39,339 bases of DNA from Isoptericola sp. QY 916. GTDB lineage: Bacteria > Actinomycetota > Actinomycetes > Actinomycetales > Cellulomonadaceae. Where the stretch lies: assembly GCA_026934365.1 (NCBI GenBank), contig JADHZE010000013.1:1-39339 (forward strand). Direction: 5' to 3'. The notes beneath the pieces are model-generated. The model was not told the origin of the DNA and ran no database searches. It saw nothing but the letters and a program-made list of their open reading frames with translations. Positions 33,250 through 39,339 of this stretch are shown here, piece after piece (the stretch's first letter is position 1; every line of letters starts with the position of its first letter). The position numbers and the translations under genes were made by a program.

Positions 33250-34271
33250 GGATCACCCACGTCGTCGTGACGGACGCGTACGCCGGGGTCGAGGCCCACG
33301 TCGCGCGCCTCGCCCGAGAGCAGGCGCGGGCAGGCCATGACGTCGCGGTGGTGGGCGGTGCGGAGGAGCCGATTCGCGCCGTCGTCGGCGACGACGTCGA
33401 GCTCAGGCCGGGTTCGACGGTCGCGCGGGCGCGCCGCTCGCTCGTGCGTGGGCCGCAGCCGGACGTCGTCCACGCCCACATGACGGCGGGCGAGATCGCG
33501 GCGTGCCTCGTCCCCCGGGTGCTCCTGCACCGCGTGCCGCTGGTCGTGACGCGGCACTTCGCCCTGGTCCGGGGGCGCAGCGCCGCCGGCCGCGTCGCCG
33601 CGCCGGTGATCCGTCGCACCGTCGCCGCCCAGATCGCGATCAGCGCCTTCGTGCAGGACCGCATCGACGGCCCGAGCCGGGTGGTGGTCGCAGGCCTCGA
33701 GGAGCGGCCGCACTCGCGCGGCGCCGCGCTCCGGTCGCCCGTGGTGCTGATCGCGTCCCGGCTCGAGCCGGAGAAACGGGTCGACTCCGGTGTCCGGGCG
33801 TTCGCGGCGTCGGGGCTCGCCGACCGCGGCTGGCGCTTGCGGGTCGCCGGCTCGGGCTCGCTCGAGGTGGTGACCAAGGAGCTCGTGAGCGAGCTCGGGC
33901 TTGACGGGGCCGTCGATCTCCTCGGCCACCGCGACGACGTGCCCGCGCTCCTGGCCGACGCGGGGCTCTTCCTCGCCCCGACCCCCGGCGACGGCTTCGG
34001 GCTGAGCGTGCTCGAGGCCATGGCGAGCGGCGTCCCGGTCGTGGCCGACGGCTCCGGCGGGCACGTCGAGTCTCTCGGCCCCGCCGGCGGCCCCGGCCTG
34101 TACGCCACCGGGGACGTCGACGACGCGGGGCGGCGGCTGCGCGCCCTCGCGGACGACCCCCGTCGGCGCGACCGCTACGGCGCCGCCCTGCAGACGCGGC
34201 AGCAGGCCGAGTTCTCCGTCGCACGCCAGGCGGCCGCCACCGAGCGCGTGTACCGGCAGGTGCTGTCGTGA
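33246..34271 (+). CDS. Glycosyltransferase family 4
   Basis: This 341-residue GT-B enzyme begins ITHVVVTDAYAGVEAHVARLAREQARAGHDVAVVGG. The donor domain has VLIASRLEPEKRVDSGVRAFA and DGFGLSVLEAMASGVPVVADGSGGHVESLG, with the two E-x7-E acids. It is somewhat shorter than most GT4 enzymes because the inter-domain region is compact. The ATG overlaps the polymerase stop codon, and its own stop overlaps the next gene's GTG, so it is translated within the four-gene operon. Donor and linkage cannot be predicted. Confidence 0.86.
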   Translation: MRITHVVVTDAYAGVEAHVARLAREQARAGHDVAVVGGAEEPIRAVVGDDVELRPGSTVARARRSLVRGPQPDVVHAHMTAGEIAACLVPRVLLHRVPLVVTRHFALVRGRSAAGRVAAPVIRRTVAAQIAISAFVQDRIDGPSRVVVAGLEERPHSRGAALRSPVVLIASRLEPEKRVDSGVRAFAASGLADRGWRLRVAGSGSLEVVTKELVSELGLDGAVDLLGHRDDVPALLADAGLFLAPTPGDGFGLSVLEAMASGVPVVADGSGGHVESLGPAGGPGLYATGDVDDAGRRLRALADDPRRRDRYGAALQTRQQAEFSVARQAAATERVYRQVLS

Positions 34272-35452
34272 CGCCGGACCGCGAGACCGTCACCGGCCCC
34301 GACCTCGTCGTGATGTCGCTCGAGCCGTGGGACGACGTCTGGCGGCGCAACCAGTACCTCGTCGCCGGTCTCCTGCGCGAACGCCCGTCGGCCCGGGTGC
34401 TCTTCGTCGAGCCGGTCAGCGACCCTGTGCACGCAGTGACCCGTGGCGCCTGGCCGCGGCCCGGTCGAGGGCTGCGGCCCGCCCCGGACGTCGAGGGCGT
34501 CGGCCCGCGCCGCCTGTGGCTGCTCGAGCCGACCAAGCTGCTGCCGCGGCGGGTCGCGCCGCACGGCGACGAGCGTCGCGCGGCCGTCGTCCTGCGGGCT
34601 GCCCGGCGCCTCGGGCTCGCGCGGCCGGTGCTGTGGGTCAACGACCCGTACGGCGCCACGCTCGCCCGCGTCAGCGGCTGGCCCACGCTGTACGACGTCA
34701 CCGACGACTGGACGGCGGCCACGCGCGGCCCGGCCGAGTCCCGTCGCGTCGCCGAGTCGGACCGGTACCTGGTGGAGCACGCTGCGGCCGTCACCGTCTG
34801 CTCCCCCACCCTGGCGTCCCGCAAGGCCGACGCCCGGTCGGTCGTGCTGGTCACCAACGGCGTGGACGTCGAGCGGTACCGGCGCCCCGCGGCCCGGCCG
34901 GCGGACCTCCCGCACGGTGCGACGGCCGTCTACGTCGGTACTCTGCACTCCGACCGGCTCGATGTCGGGCTGTGCGAGGCCACCGCCCGCGCCCTGGCCG
35001 GCGTGGGCTCCCTGGTGCTGGTGGGCCCGGTCGCACTGGAGCGGCCCGACGTCGACCGGTTGCGCCGGGCGGGCGTGGTCGTGCTCGGTGCCCGACCGTT
35101 CGACGCGGTGCCGGCGTACCTCCAGCACGCCGACGCGCTCGTCGTCCCGCACGTCGTCGACGACTTCACGGACAGCCTCGACCCGCTCAAGCTCTACGAG
35201 TACCGGGCCGTGGGGCGCCCCGTCGTCTCGACGCCCGTCGCCGGCTTCCGGGACACCTCCGACCCGCGGGTCGCCGTCACCCCGCCGGACGGCTTCGCCG
35301 CTGCCGTCCGGGACGCGCTCGCGGAGCCGACGCGCGGGCCGGCGGGGCGACCCGGCACGGACCTCGAGCCCATCCCCACCTGGGCGCACCAGGTCGCCCT
35401 CATGTCCGACGTCGTCGACGCCGTCCGGCGACCCGCTCCCACACCCCGGTGA
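34268..35452 (+). CDS. GT-B glycosyltransferase
   Basis: This 394-residue protein starts with LVVMSLEPWDDVWRRNQYLVAGLL, as in UDP-sugar transferases that act late in surface polysaccharide assembly. It has LYDVTDDWTAA and VTVCSPTLASRKA in the acceptor half. The donor half has AVYVGTLHSDRLDVGL and the conserved DSLDPLKLYEYRAVGRPVVSTPVAGF, where the PLKLYEY acid binds the donor ribose. It is the last gene of the rightward operon (GTGA overlap at its start). Its 3' end overlaps the convergent chimeric gene by 53 bp. Confidence 0.84.
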   Translation: MTPDRETVTGPDLVVMSLEPWDDVWRRNQYLVAGLLRERPSARVLFVEPVSDPVHAVTRGAWPRPGRGLRPAPDVEGVGPRRLWLLEPTKLLPRRVAPHGDERRAAVVLRAARRLGLARPVLWVNDPYGATLARVSGWPTLYDVTDDWTAATRGPAESRRVAESDRYLVEHAAAVTVCSPTLASRKADARSVVLVTNGVDVERYRRPAARPADLPHGATAVYVGTLHSDRLDVGLCEATARALAGVGSLVLVGPVALERPDVDRLRRAGVVVLGARPFDAVPAYLQHADALVVPHVVDDFTDSLDPLKLYEYRAVGRPVVSTPVAGFRDTSDPRVAVTPPDGFAAAVRDALAEPTRGPAGRPGTDLEPIPTWAHQVALMSDVVDAVRRPAPTPR

Positions 35453-36980
35453 CCGCGTCCGCGGTCCCGCGGGCGGGGAACCGCCGGGTCGCGTCGTCGT
35501 AGGCCGCCCGGGCGCGCCGGTCGGCCGCCCCCGGGTCGTCCAGCACCGCCAGGAGCCCCGCGGCGAGAGCATCCGGGTCTCCGGGCGGCACGAGCACGCC
35601 CAGCTCCTCCCCCGCCGGCCGGACGATCTCCGGCACGCCCCCGGCGTCCGTCGCGACCACGGGGACGCCGCGCACCATCGCCTCCACGACCACCTGACCG
35701 AACGGCTCCGGCACCGGCGAGGCGTGCACGCACACCGACAACCGGTCCAGCTCGCCGGCAGGGTCGTCGCTGAACCCGACCACGTCCACCGCGCCGCGCA
35801 GCCCGAGCCGGTCGATCTCCGCGTCGACGGCGTCCGCGTAGGCCTCCGCGCCGAACAGCGCCCCTCCGACCAGGCGGAACCGCACGTCGGGGCGGTCGTC
35901 GAGCACGGTCCGCGCGGCGCGCACGAGCTCCAGCTGGCCCTTCGTCGGGCTGAGGCGGCCGACCAGGCCCACCACCGGGCGCTCCGGCGGCACCCGCGCG
36001 TCATAGGCGGGCACCGCCTGGTCGGGCGCGTAGCCCGGGTGGACGACGGTGAGGTCGTGCACCCCGGGGAGCGTCCGGGCCGTCGCCTCCGAGTTCGCGA
36101 CGACCGCGCGCGGGCCCCGGCGGGCCAGCGCGCGCAGGAGCCGGACCGCGAGCGTCGGGAGGTAGTCGTCGGCGATCCGGTCGTGGACGTGCCACACCGC
36201 CGGGACCCGGCACCACCGGGCCGCGAGGAGCCCCACGACGTCGGCGCGCAGCGAGTTGGTGTGCACGACGTCGGCGTCCGCCCGCCGGAGCACGCCGGCC
36301 ACCCGGACCCCGAGCCGGATGGTCTCGCCCAGCGCGAGCACCGCGCGCCAGGAGCCGCCGAGCGCGTGCCGGTCCATGCCTCGCGACCGCGCCCCGGCGC
36401 GGACCACCACCGTCCGTACTCCGGCTGCCCGCAGCCGCTCCGCGACCCGGTCGGGCGTGCTCCCCGCCGCCAGACCGGGCAGTGCCGGGTCGTGCGGGTG
36501 GCGCCACACGTGCACCGAGCGCCTCCCGTCGTCGAGGCGCACGACGCCGGGGCCGAGGCCGCCGTCCCGGTCGGCACGGTCGGCACGGTCGGCACGGTCC
36601 CGGTGGTCGCCACGGGCGCGGCGGAACGTGGACGTGCGGGCGCTCGTCGCGAACAGGTGCTCCGGCCCGCGGACCGTACGGCCGCCGACGTCGCGCCCGG
36701 CCACGACGTCGTACGCCACGGTCACCTCGGCCCCGGGGCGCGCGTGCACATGCCGCACCGACCACGACTCGAGCGTGGCGCCGTCGGCCGCGAGCGCCGC
36801 GCCCAGGACGTCTGCGACAGCATCGCCGGTGAGGAGGTCGAGCCAGGCGCGGTGGTCCGCGGGCCGGGTCGGGGTGGGGCTGGTCGGGGTGGGGCTGGTC
36901 GGAGCGGGGCTGGTCGGCACGTCGCCATCCGAGCGGTCGCGCGCGTGCCCCGGGTGAGACGTCGATGAGAGGACTCTCAT
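35400..36980 (-). CDS. Chimeric protein: phosphotransferase N-lobe joined to an N-truncated GT4
   Basis: This frame of up to 526 residues looks like two gene parts joined in frame. Residues about 45-178 resemble the N-lobe of actinobacterial aminoglycoside-phosphotransferase-like proteins (LLTGDAVADVLGAALA, ESWSVRHVHARPGAEVTVAY, then VHVWRHPHDPALPGLA), but the kinase catalytic lobe is missing. From about residue 180 the sequence is a GT4 (ERLRAAGVRTVVV, GGSWRAVLAL, ADVVHTNSLRADVVGLLA, VGLVGRLSPTKGQLELV, EPFGQVVVEAMVRGVPVVATDAGG) that lacks its first 60-70 residues. It may be a non-functional recombination product or a novel fusion. The N-terminus has low-complexity PTSP and RAD repeats. The ATG at 36980 lies inside a palindrome, so a GTG at 36920 is a credible alternative start. 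Confidence 0.75.
   Translation of the reverse strand: MRVLSSTSHPGHARDRSDGDVPTSPAPTSPTPTSPTPTRPADHRAWLDLLTGDAVADVLGAALAADGATLESWSVRHVHARPGAEVTVAYDVVAGRDVGGRTVRGPEHLFATSARTSTFRRARGDHRDRADRADRADRDGGLGPGVVRLDDGRRSVHVWRHPHDPALPGLAAGSTPDRVAERLRAAGVRTVVVRAGARSRGMDRHALGGSWRAVLALGETIRLGVRVAGVLRRADADVVHTNSLRADVVGLLAARWCRVPAVWHVHDRIADDYLPTLAVRLLRALARRGPRAVVANSEATARTLPGVHDLTVVHPGYAPDQAVPAYDARVPPERPVVGLVGRLSPTKGQLELVRAARTVLDDRPDVRFRLVGGALFGAEAYADAVDAEIDRLGLRGAVDVVGFSDDPAGELDRLSVCVHASPVPEPFGQVVVEAMVRGVPVVATDAGGVPEIVRPAGEELGVLVPPGDPDALAAGLLAVLDDPGAADRRARAAYDDATRRFPARGTADAVTGVWERVAGRRRRRRT
36866..36920 (-). repeat. Short tandem repeat encoding (PTSPTPTS)n
   Basis: A 15-bp unit of the form GGTCGGGGTGGGGCT recurs about three times with small changes and encodes the Pro/Thr/Ser stretch at residues 21-39. 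A second short repeat of a 9-bp unit at about 36572-36602 encodes RADRADRAD. Both are slippage-prone and fall only in the phosphotransferase-like part of the gene. Confidence 0.6.
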
Positions 36981-36981
36981 C
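36964..36981. promoter_or_regulatory. 18-bp palindrome GATGAGAGGACTCTCATC
   Basis: Two perfect 8-bp arms flank a 2-bp centre. The site overlaps the first possible ATG of the chimeric gene. It may be an operator with translation starting downstream at GTG 36920, or a short hairpin at the mRNA 5' end. Confidence 0.45.
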
Positions 36982-37037
36982 CGCCCCGGCCGGCCGGACG
37001 GTGCGGGCCCGGTCAGAGGAGCGGTCGGAGGGAGTGG

Positions 37038-38147
37038 TCAGAGGGAGACGTCGTCGAGCCCGAGCCACGCGGCGAGGTCCGCGAGCTCGGCGCGCACCGC
37101 CTGCGACACGTCGGGGTCGAACGGCAGGTCCTCGTGGATCGCGTCCACCCGGAGCACGCCCGCCTTGCGGTCTGCGGTGGCGTCGACCTTGCCGACGAAC
37201 CGGTCCCCGTGCAGCACGGGCAGCGCGAAGTAGCCCCAGCGACGCCGGTCGCGCGGCTTGTACATCTCGAGCACGTAGTCGAAGTCGAAGACCTCCAGGA
37301 GCCGGGCGCGGTCGTGCACCAGGGCGTCGAACGGCGAGAGCACCGCGGTGCGCCCCTCGAACGGCTCGTCGACGGCGTCGAGGGCCGCCGGGTCGACGAG
37401 CCACGTCCGCTCGGTGCCCTCCACCGTGGCCGGCGTGCCCGCCAGGTCCACGTGGTCCTCGTCCCCCGGCAGACCGGGCAGGCGGGCCTGGGTGATCCCC
37501 CGTGCCCGCACGCGGCGCGCGACGCGTTCGCGCGCCGCCTCCGCGCGCGGCAGCGGCTCGACGTCCGGGTACACGCGCTCGGCCAGGTCCCACAGCCGGT
37601 CGCGGCCCCGTCGCCCGCAGACGGCGACGTCACCGTGCAGGTTCGCGAACTCCAGCATCTGCGTGACGTTGCGGTGCCCGGTCCAGCCGGAGGAGCGCCA
37701 GGGCCGCACGCTGGTGTCCGGGACGTCGCGGGCGACGAGCGGCCCGTCGGCCTCGAGCAGGCGCAGGACGTCGTCGAGGAACGGCGCGTTGTCGTGGAAC
37801 CAGCTCGAGCGCCAGTCCCCGAACGGCCACCGGCGCATCTGCTCGAGGTACAGCGGCAGGTCCTCCGTCGGCCGCACCGTGCCGCCGAGGCGGAAGAGCA
37901 TCCGGTCGGCGAGCGCGTCCTCGACGGCGCCGGGCCACGTCGTGCGGCCGAGCCTCGACCACGGGACGAGGTCGACCGCGGGCGCGACGGCGGCGGTCGG
38001 GTCGACCGGGAGCACCATCAGGTGCTCGACCGTCGCGAGGAGGTCGTCCGGGCGGTGGGCGTCGAGCAGCTGGGCACGCACCGCGATGCGGCGGGCCTGG
38101 TCTCGCGTCAGCCGTACGGGCGCGCCCGCGGCTCGGTCGGTGACCAC
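37038..38147 (-). CDS. Winged-helix YcaQ/AlkX-like protein (HTH_42)
   Basis: This 369-residue protein belongs to the HTH_42 family, whose studied members (E. coli YcaQ, Streptomyces AlkZ) are DNA glycosylases that unhook interstrand crosslinks. Matching blocks are LTRDQARRIAVRAQLLD, DPTAAVAPAVDLVPWSRLG, a long winged-helix middle and the C-terminal FEGRTAVLSPFDALVHDRARLLEVFDFDYVLEMYKP and RRWGYFALPVLHGDRFVGKVDATADR. The catalytic QxD/QxQ triplet would fall at residues 47-49, but the sequence there is PVD, so the Gln is replaced by Pro. The protein may have lost or changed activity. TACCGT 6 nt before the GTG start suggests a leaderless mRNA. Confidence 0.85.
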   Translation of the reverse strand: MVTDRAAGAPVRLTRDQARRIAVRAQLLDAHRPDDLLATVEHLMVLPVDPTAAVAPAVDLVPWSRLGRTTWPGAVEDALADRMLFRLGGTVRPTEDLPLYLEQMRRWPFGDWRSSWFHDNAPFLDDVLRLLEADGPLVARDVPDTSVRPWRSSGWTGHRNVTQMLEFANLHGDVAVCGRRGRDRLWDLAERVYPDVEPLPRAEAARERVARRVRARGITQARLPGLPGDEDHVDLAGTPATVEGTERTWLVDPAALDAVDEPFEGRTAVLSPFDALVHDRARLLEVFDFDYVLEMYKPRDRRRWGYFALPVLHGDRFVGKVDATADRKAGVLRVDAIHEDLPFDPDVSQAVRAELADLAAWLGLDDVSL

Positions 38148-38153
38148 CCGACG

Positions 38154-38159
38154 ACGGTA
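38154..38159 (-). promoter_or_regulatory. -10 box TACCGT of the leaderless HTH_42 gene
   Basis: Leftward TACCGT is followed by six bases and the GTG at 38147. The box lies within one arm of an imperfect GC-rich hairpin (38156-38189) that also spans the stop codon of the upstream lysR gene and might act as its terminator, although no T-run follows. Confidence 0.45.
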
Positions 38160-38184
38160 GCGCCGGGTCCCGACACCCGGGCGG

Positions 38185-39126
38185 CTACCCGCGGACGTCC
38201 GCCACGGCCGCCGCGACGGACCTGCCCGCGGCGACCACCTGGTCGAGCACGGCGAGGGTCGCCGGCCCGGGCGCGCCGCCGGTCGTGCGGTGCCGGGCGA
38301 CGATCTGTCGCGTCCCCAGCCCCGGCAGCGCGACGACCTGCACGGCGTCGGGCAGGAGGTCCCCCGCCGCGAGCGCCGGGACGACGGCGACGCCGAGGTC
38401 GGCGGCGACCAGCGCGAGGGCGACCGCGTAGTCGTCGTACCGGTGCGTCAGCGGCGTCGTCGCCCCCGAGGCGGCGTGCGCCCGCTGCACCACCCGGTCG
38501 GCGGCGTGCCCCGGTTCCGCCCCGAGCCAGGTGGCGTGCCGCAGGTCGGTCAGCCGCTCGGGCACGGGGCGGTCGGCGGGCAGCACGACCAGCCACGGCT
38601 CGTCCAGGACCGGCACGTCCCGCATCCCCGCCGGGGTGGTCCGCCCGATGGCGCTCTCGGTCTCGGTGAGGATCAGGTCGAGGTCGCCGCGGCGCAGGTC
38701 CCGCTGCGCGGCCTCGCCCTCCGTCTGGCACAGGTGGACGTCGAGGCCGGGGGCGGTCCGCGCCAGCCGGCCGGCGAGGGGGGCGAGGAGGCCGCCGACC
38801 AGGGTGGGCGACGCCCCCACGGCGACCGTCCCGCTCGGCTCGCCCGCCAGCTCCGCGAGGGCCCGACGCGTGTCGGTGAGCTCGGCCTCGATGCGCTCCG
38901 CCGCCGCGACGACCAGCCGGCCGGCGGGCGTGAGGACGGCCCCGGCCGGCTGCCGGTCCACGAGCCGCTGGCCGGACTCCGCCTCGAGGCGCGCCACCTG
39001 CTGCGAGACCGCCGACGGGGAGACGCCGAGCGCCTCGCCGGCGGCCACGATGCCGCCGTACCGGTGGACGGCGAGGAGGGTGGCCAGCCGGCGCGGGTCC
39101 AGGTGCATCGGAGAACCGTGGTGCAT
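38185..39126 (-). CDS. LysR-family transcriptional regulator
   Basis: This 313-residue protein has the LysR winged helix-turn-helix at residues about 8-66 (LDPRRLATLLAVHRYGGIVAAGEALGVSPSAVSQQVARLEAESGQRLVDRQ). A two-lobed periplasmic-binding-like effector domain follows, with SGTVAVGASPTLVGGLLAPL and DLDLILTE. It is divergent from an EamA-type exporter gene, the usual arrangement for a LysR regulator and the transporter it controls. The ATG at 39126 is supported by TAAGAT 6 nt upstream (leaderless). An in-frame ATG at 39108 gives the more typical N-terminus. Nothing ties it to the glycan or lasso genes. Confidence 0.88.
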   Translation of the reverse strand: MHHGSPMHLDPRRLATLLAVHRYGGIVAAGEALGVSPSAVSQQVARLEAESGQRLVDRQPAGAVLTPAGRLVVAAAERIEAELTDTRRALAELAGEPSGTVAVGASPTLVGGLLAPLAGRLARTAPGLDVHLCQTEGEAAQRDLRRGDLDLILTETESAIGRTTPAGMRDVPVLDEPWLVVLPADRPVPERLTDLRHATWLGAEPGHAADRVVQRAHAASGATTPLTHRYDDYAVALALVAADLGVAVVPALAAGDLLPDAVQVVALPGLGTRQIVARHRTTGGAPGPATLAVLDQVVAAGRSVAAAVADVRG

Positions 39127-39132
39127 CGGAAA

Positions 39133-39190
39133 ATCTTAAGGCAGACCTCGGCAGACTTCGATTGATCTGCACCACGCCTCGGCGCACGAT
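39133..39190. promoter_or_regulatory. Divergent lysR/eamA promoter region with a 10-bp direct repeat
   Basis: For lysR, TAAGAT (39138-39133) ends 6 nt before the ATG. For the exporter gene, TTGATC (39162-39167), a 17-bp spacer and CACGAT (39185-39190) precede the GTG by 6 nt. Between them lie two direct copies of GCAGACYTCG (39141-39150 and 39151-39160), placed where an autoregulating LysR protein would bind. Confidence 0.5.
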
Positions 39191-39196
39191 GGGCCG

Positions 39197-39339
39197 GTGC
39201 CGACGTCGACCCTCCCGCCCCGACCCGTCCGCGGGCACGCCCCGGCCCGAACCGGCGCCGCCCTCGTCGCCGCGGGCGCGCTGCTCTGGGGCACGGGCGG
39301 GGTCGCGGCCGCGACGATCGGCGCCCACAGCGCGATGCC
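39197..39339 (+). CDS. EamA/DMT-family transporter, 5' end only
   Basis: The frame is open from the GTG to the end of the window (47 codons). After a hydrophilic, Pro-rich N-terminus comes the start of the first membrane helix, GAALVAAGALLWGTGGVAAATIGAHS, whose LLWGTGGVA block is typical of EamA (drug/metabolite) transporters. Such proteins export amino acids or other small metabolites. The GTG lies 6 nt after a CACGAT -10 box, so a leaderless mRNA is likely. Only the first helix is visible, so the call is provisional. Confidence 0.7.
   Translation, partial: MPTSTLPPRPVRGHAPARTGAALVAAGALLWGTGGVAAATIGAHSAM

Overview
This is a very GC-rich (well over 70 % by eye) actinobacterial chromosome segment. 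Codon use with G/C in nearly every third position, proline-threonine linkers in a secreted protein, leaderless genes behind TANNNT -10 boxes and an actinobacterial SOS box all suggest a Micrococcales member of the Cellulomonas/Promicromonospora type. I cannot name the species.

Layout. (1) 1-928: the 3' end of an L-2-hydroxyglutarate oxidase-like gene and a PAP2 phosphatase. (2) 895-7288: a complete lasso-peptide locus. The precursor (6706-6819), a short cyclase, a leader protease and an HPr-kinase-like peptide kinase form a leftward operon. A nucleotidyltransferase (895-2070) has its own leaderless promoter. The ABC exporter (2209-4098) and the RRE/PqqD protein (7031-7288) lie on the opposite strand. 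The core is predicted as EQQFAFDYDGDLFHKGKAS, with an unusual Glu at position 1 and the C-terminal Ser that this kinase class phosphorylates.

(3) 7295-35452: a surface-glycan (exopolysaccharide or capsule-like) region. It contains two Gmd-type dehydratases, a PAP2 phosphatase, a secreted protein with repeated WxCxGxPCPWG modules, a flippase, a WbsX-like protein, several glycosyltransferases (one a GT4-GT2 fusion), an O-antigen polymerase-like protein, a pyruvyltransferase-like protein, a PIG-L deacetylase and a DUF4038 glycosidase-like protein. A set for an unusual, probably C-methyl-branched sugar is also present: RfbF-like cytidylyltransferase, class III aminotransferase, RmlC-like epimerase, SDR epimerase and two C-methyltransferases. 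No initiating sugar-phosphate transferase or Wzc/Wzz chain-length kinase is seen, so the pathway must use genes elsewhere. A LexA-boxed DUF222-HNH gene interrupts the region at 24544-26025.

(4) 35400-39339: a chimeric gene joining a phosphotransferase N-lobe to a truncated GT4, a YcaQ/AlkX-like winged-helix protein with an altered catalytic motif, and a divergent lysR/eamA pair (eamA runs off the end).

The most interesting signal is regulatory. Five promoters across about 20 kb of the glycan region carry a direct repeat of TTTCACCC with 21-22 bp between copies, always pointing at a TANNNT -10 box, with the proximal copy starting either 31 bp (two sites) or 40-42 bp (three sites) upstream of it, about one helical turn apart. 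A variant with a third, inverted copy sits in the divergent control region of the lasso operon. This suggests one undescribed activator shared by glycan and lasso-peptide production. A second theme is leaderless translation: at least seven genes start 6-7 nt after a -10 box.
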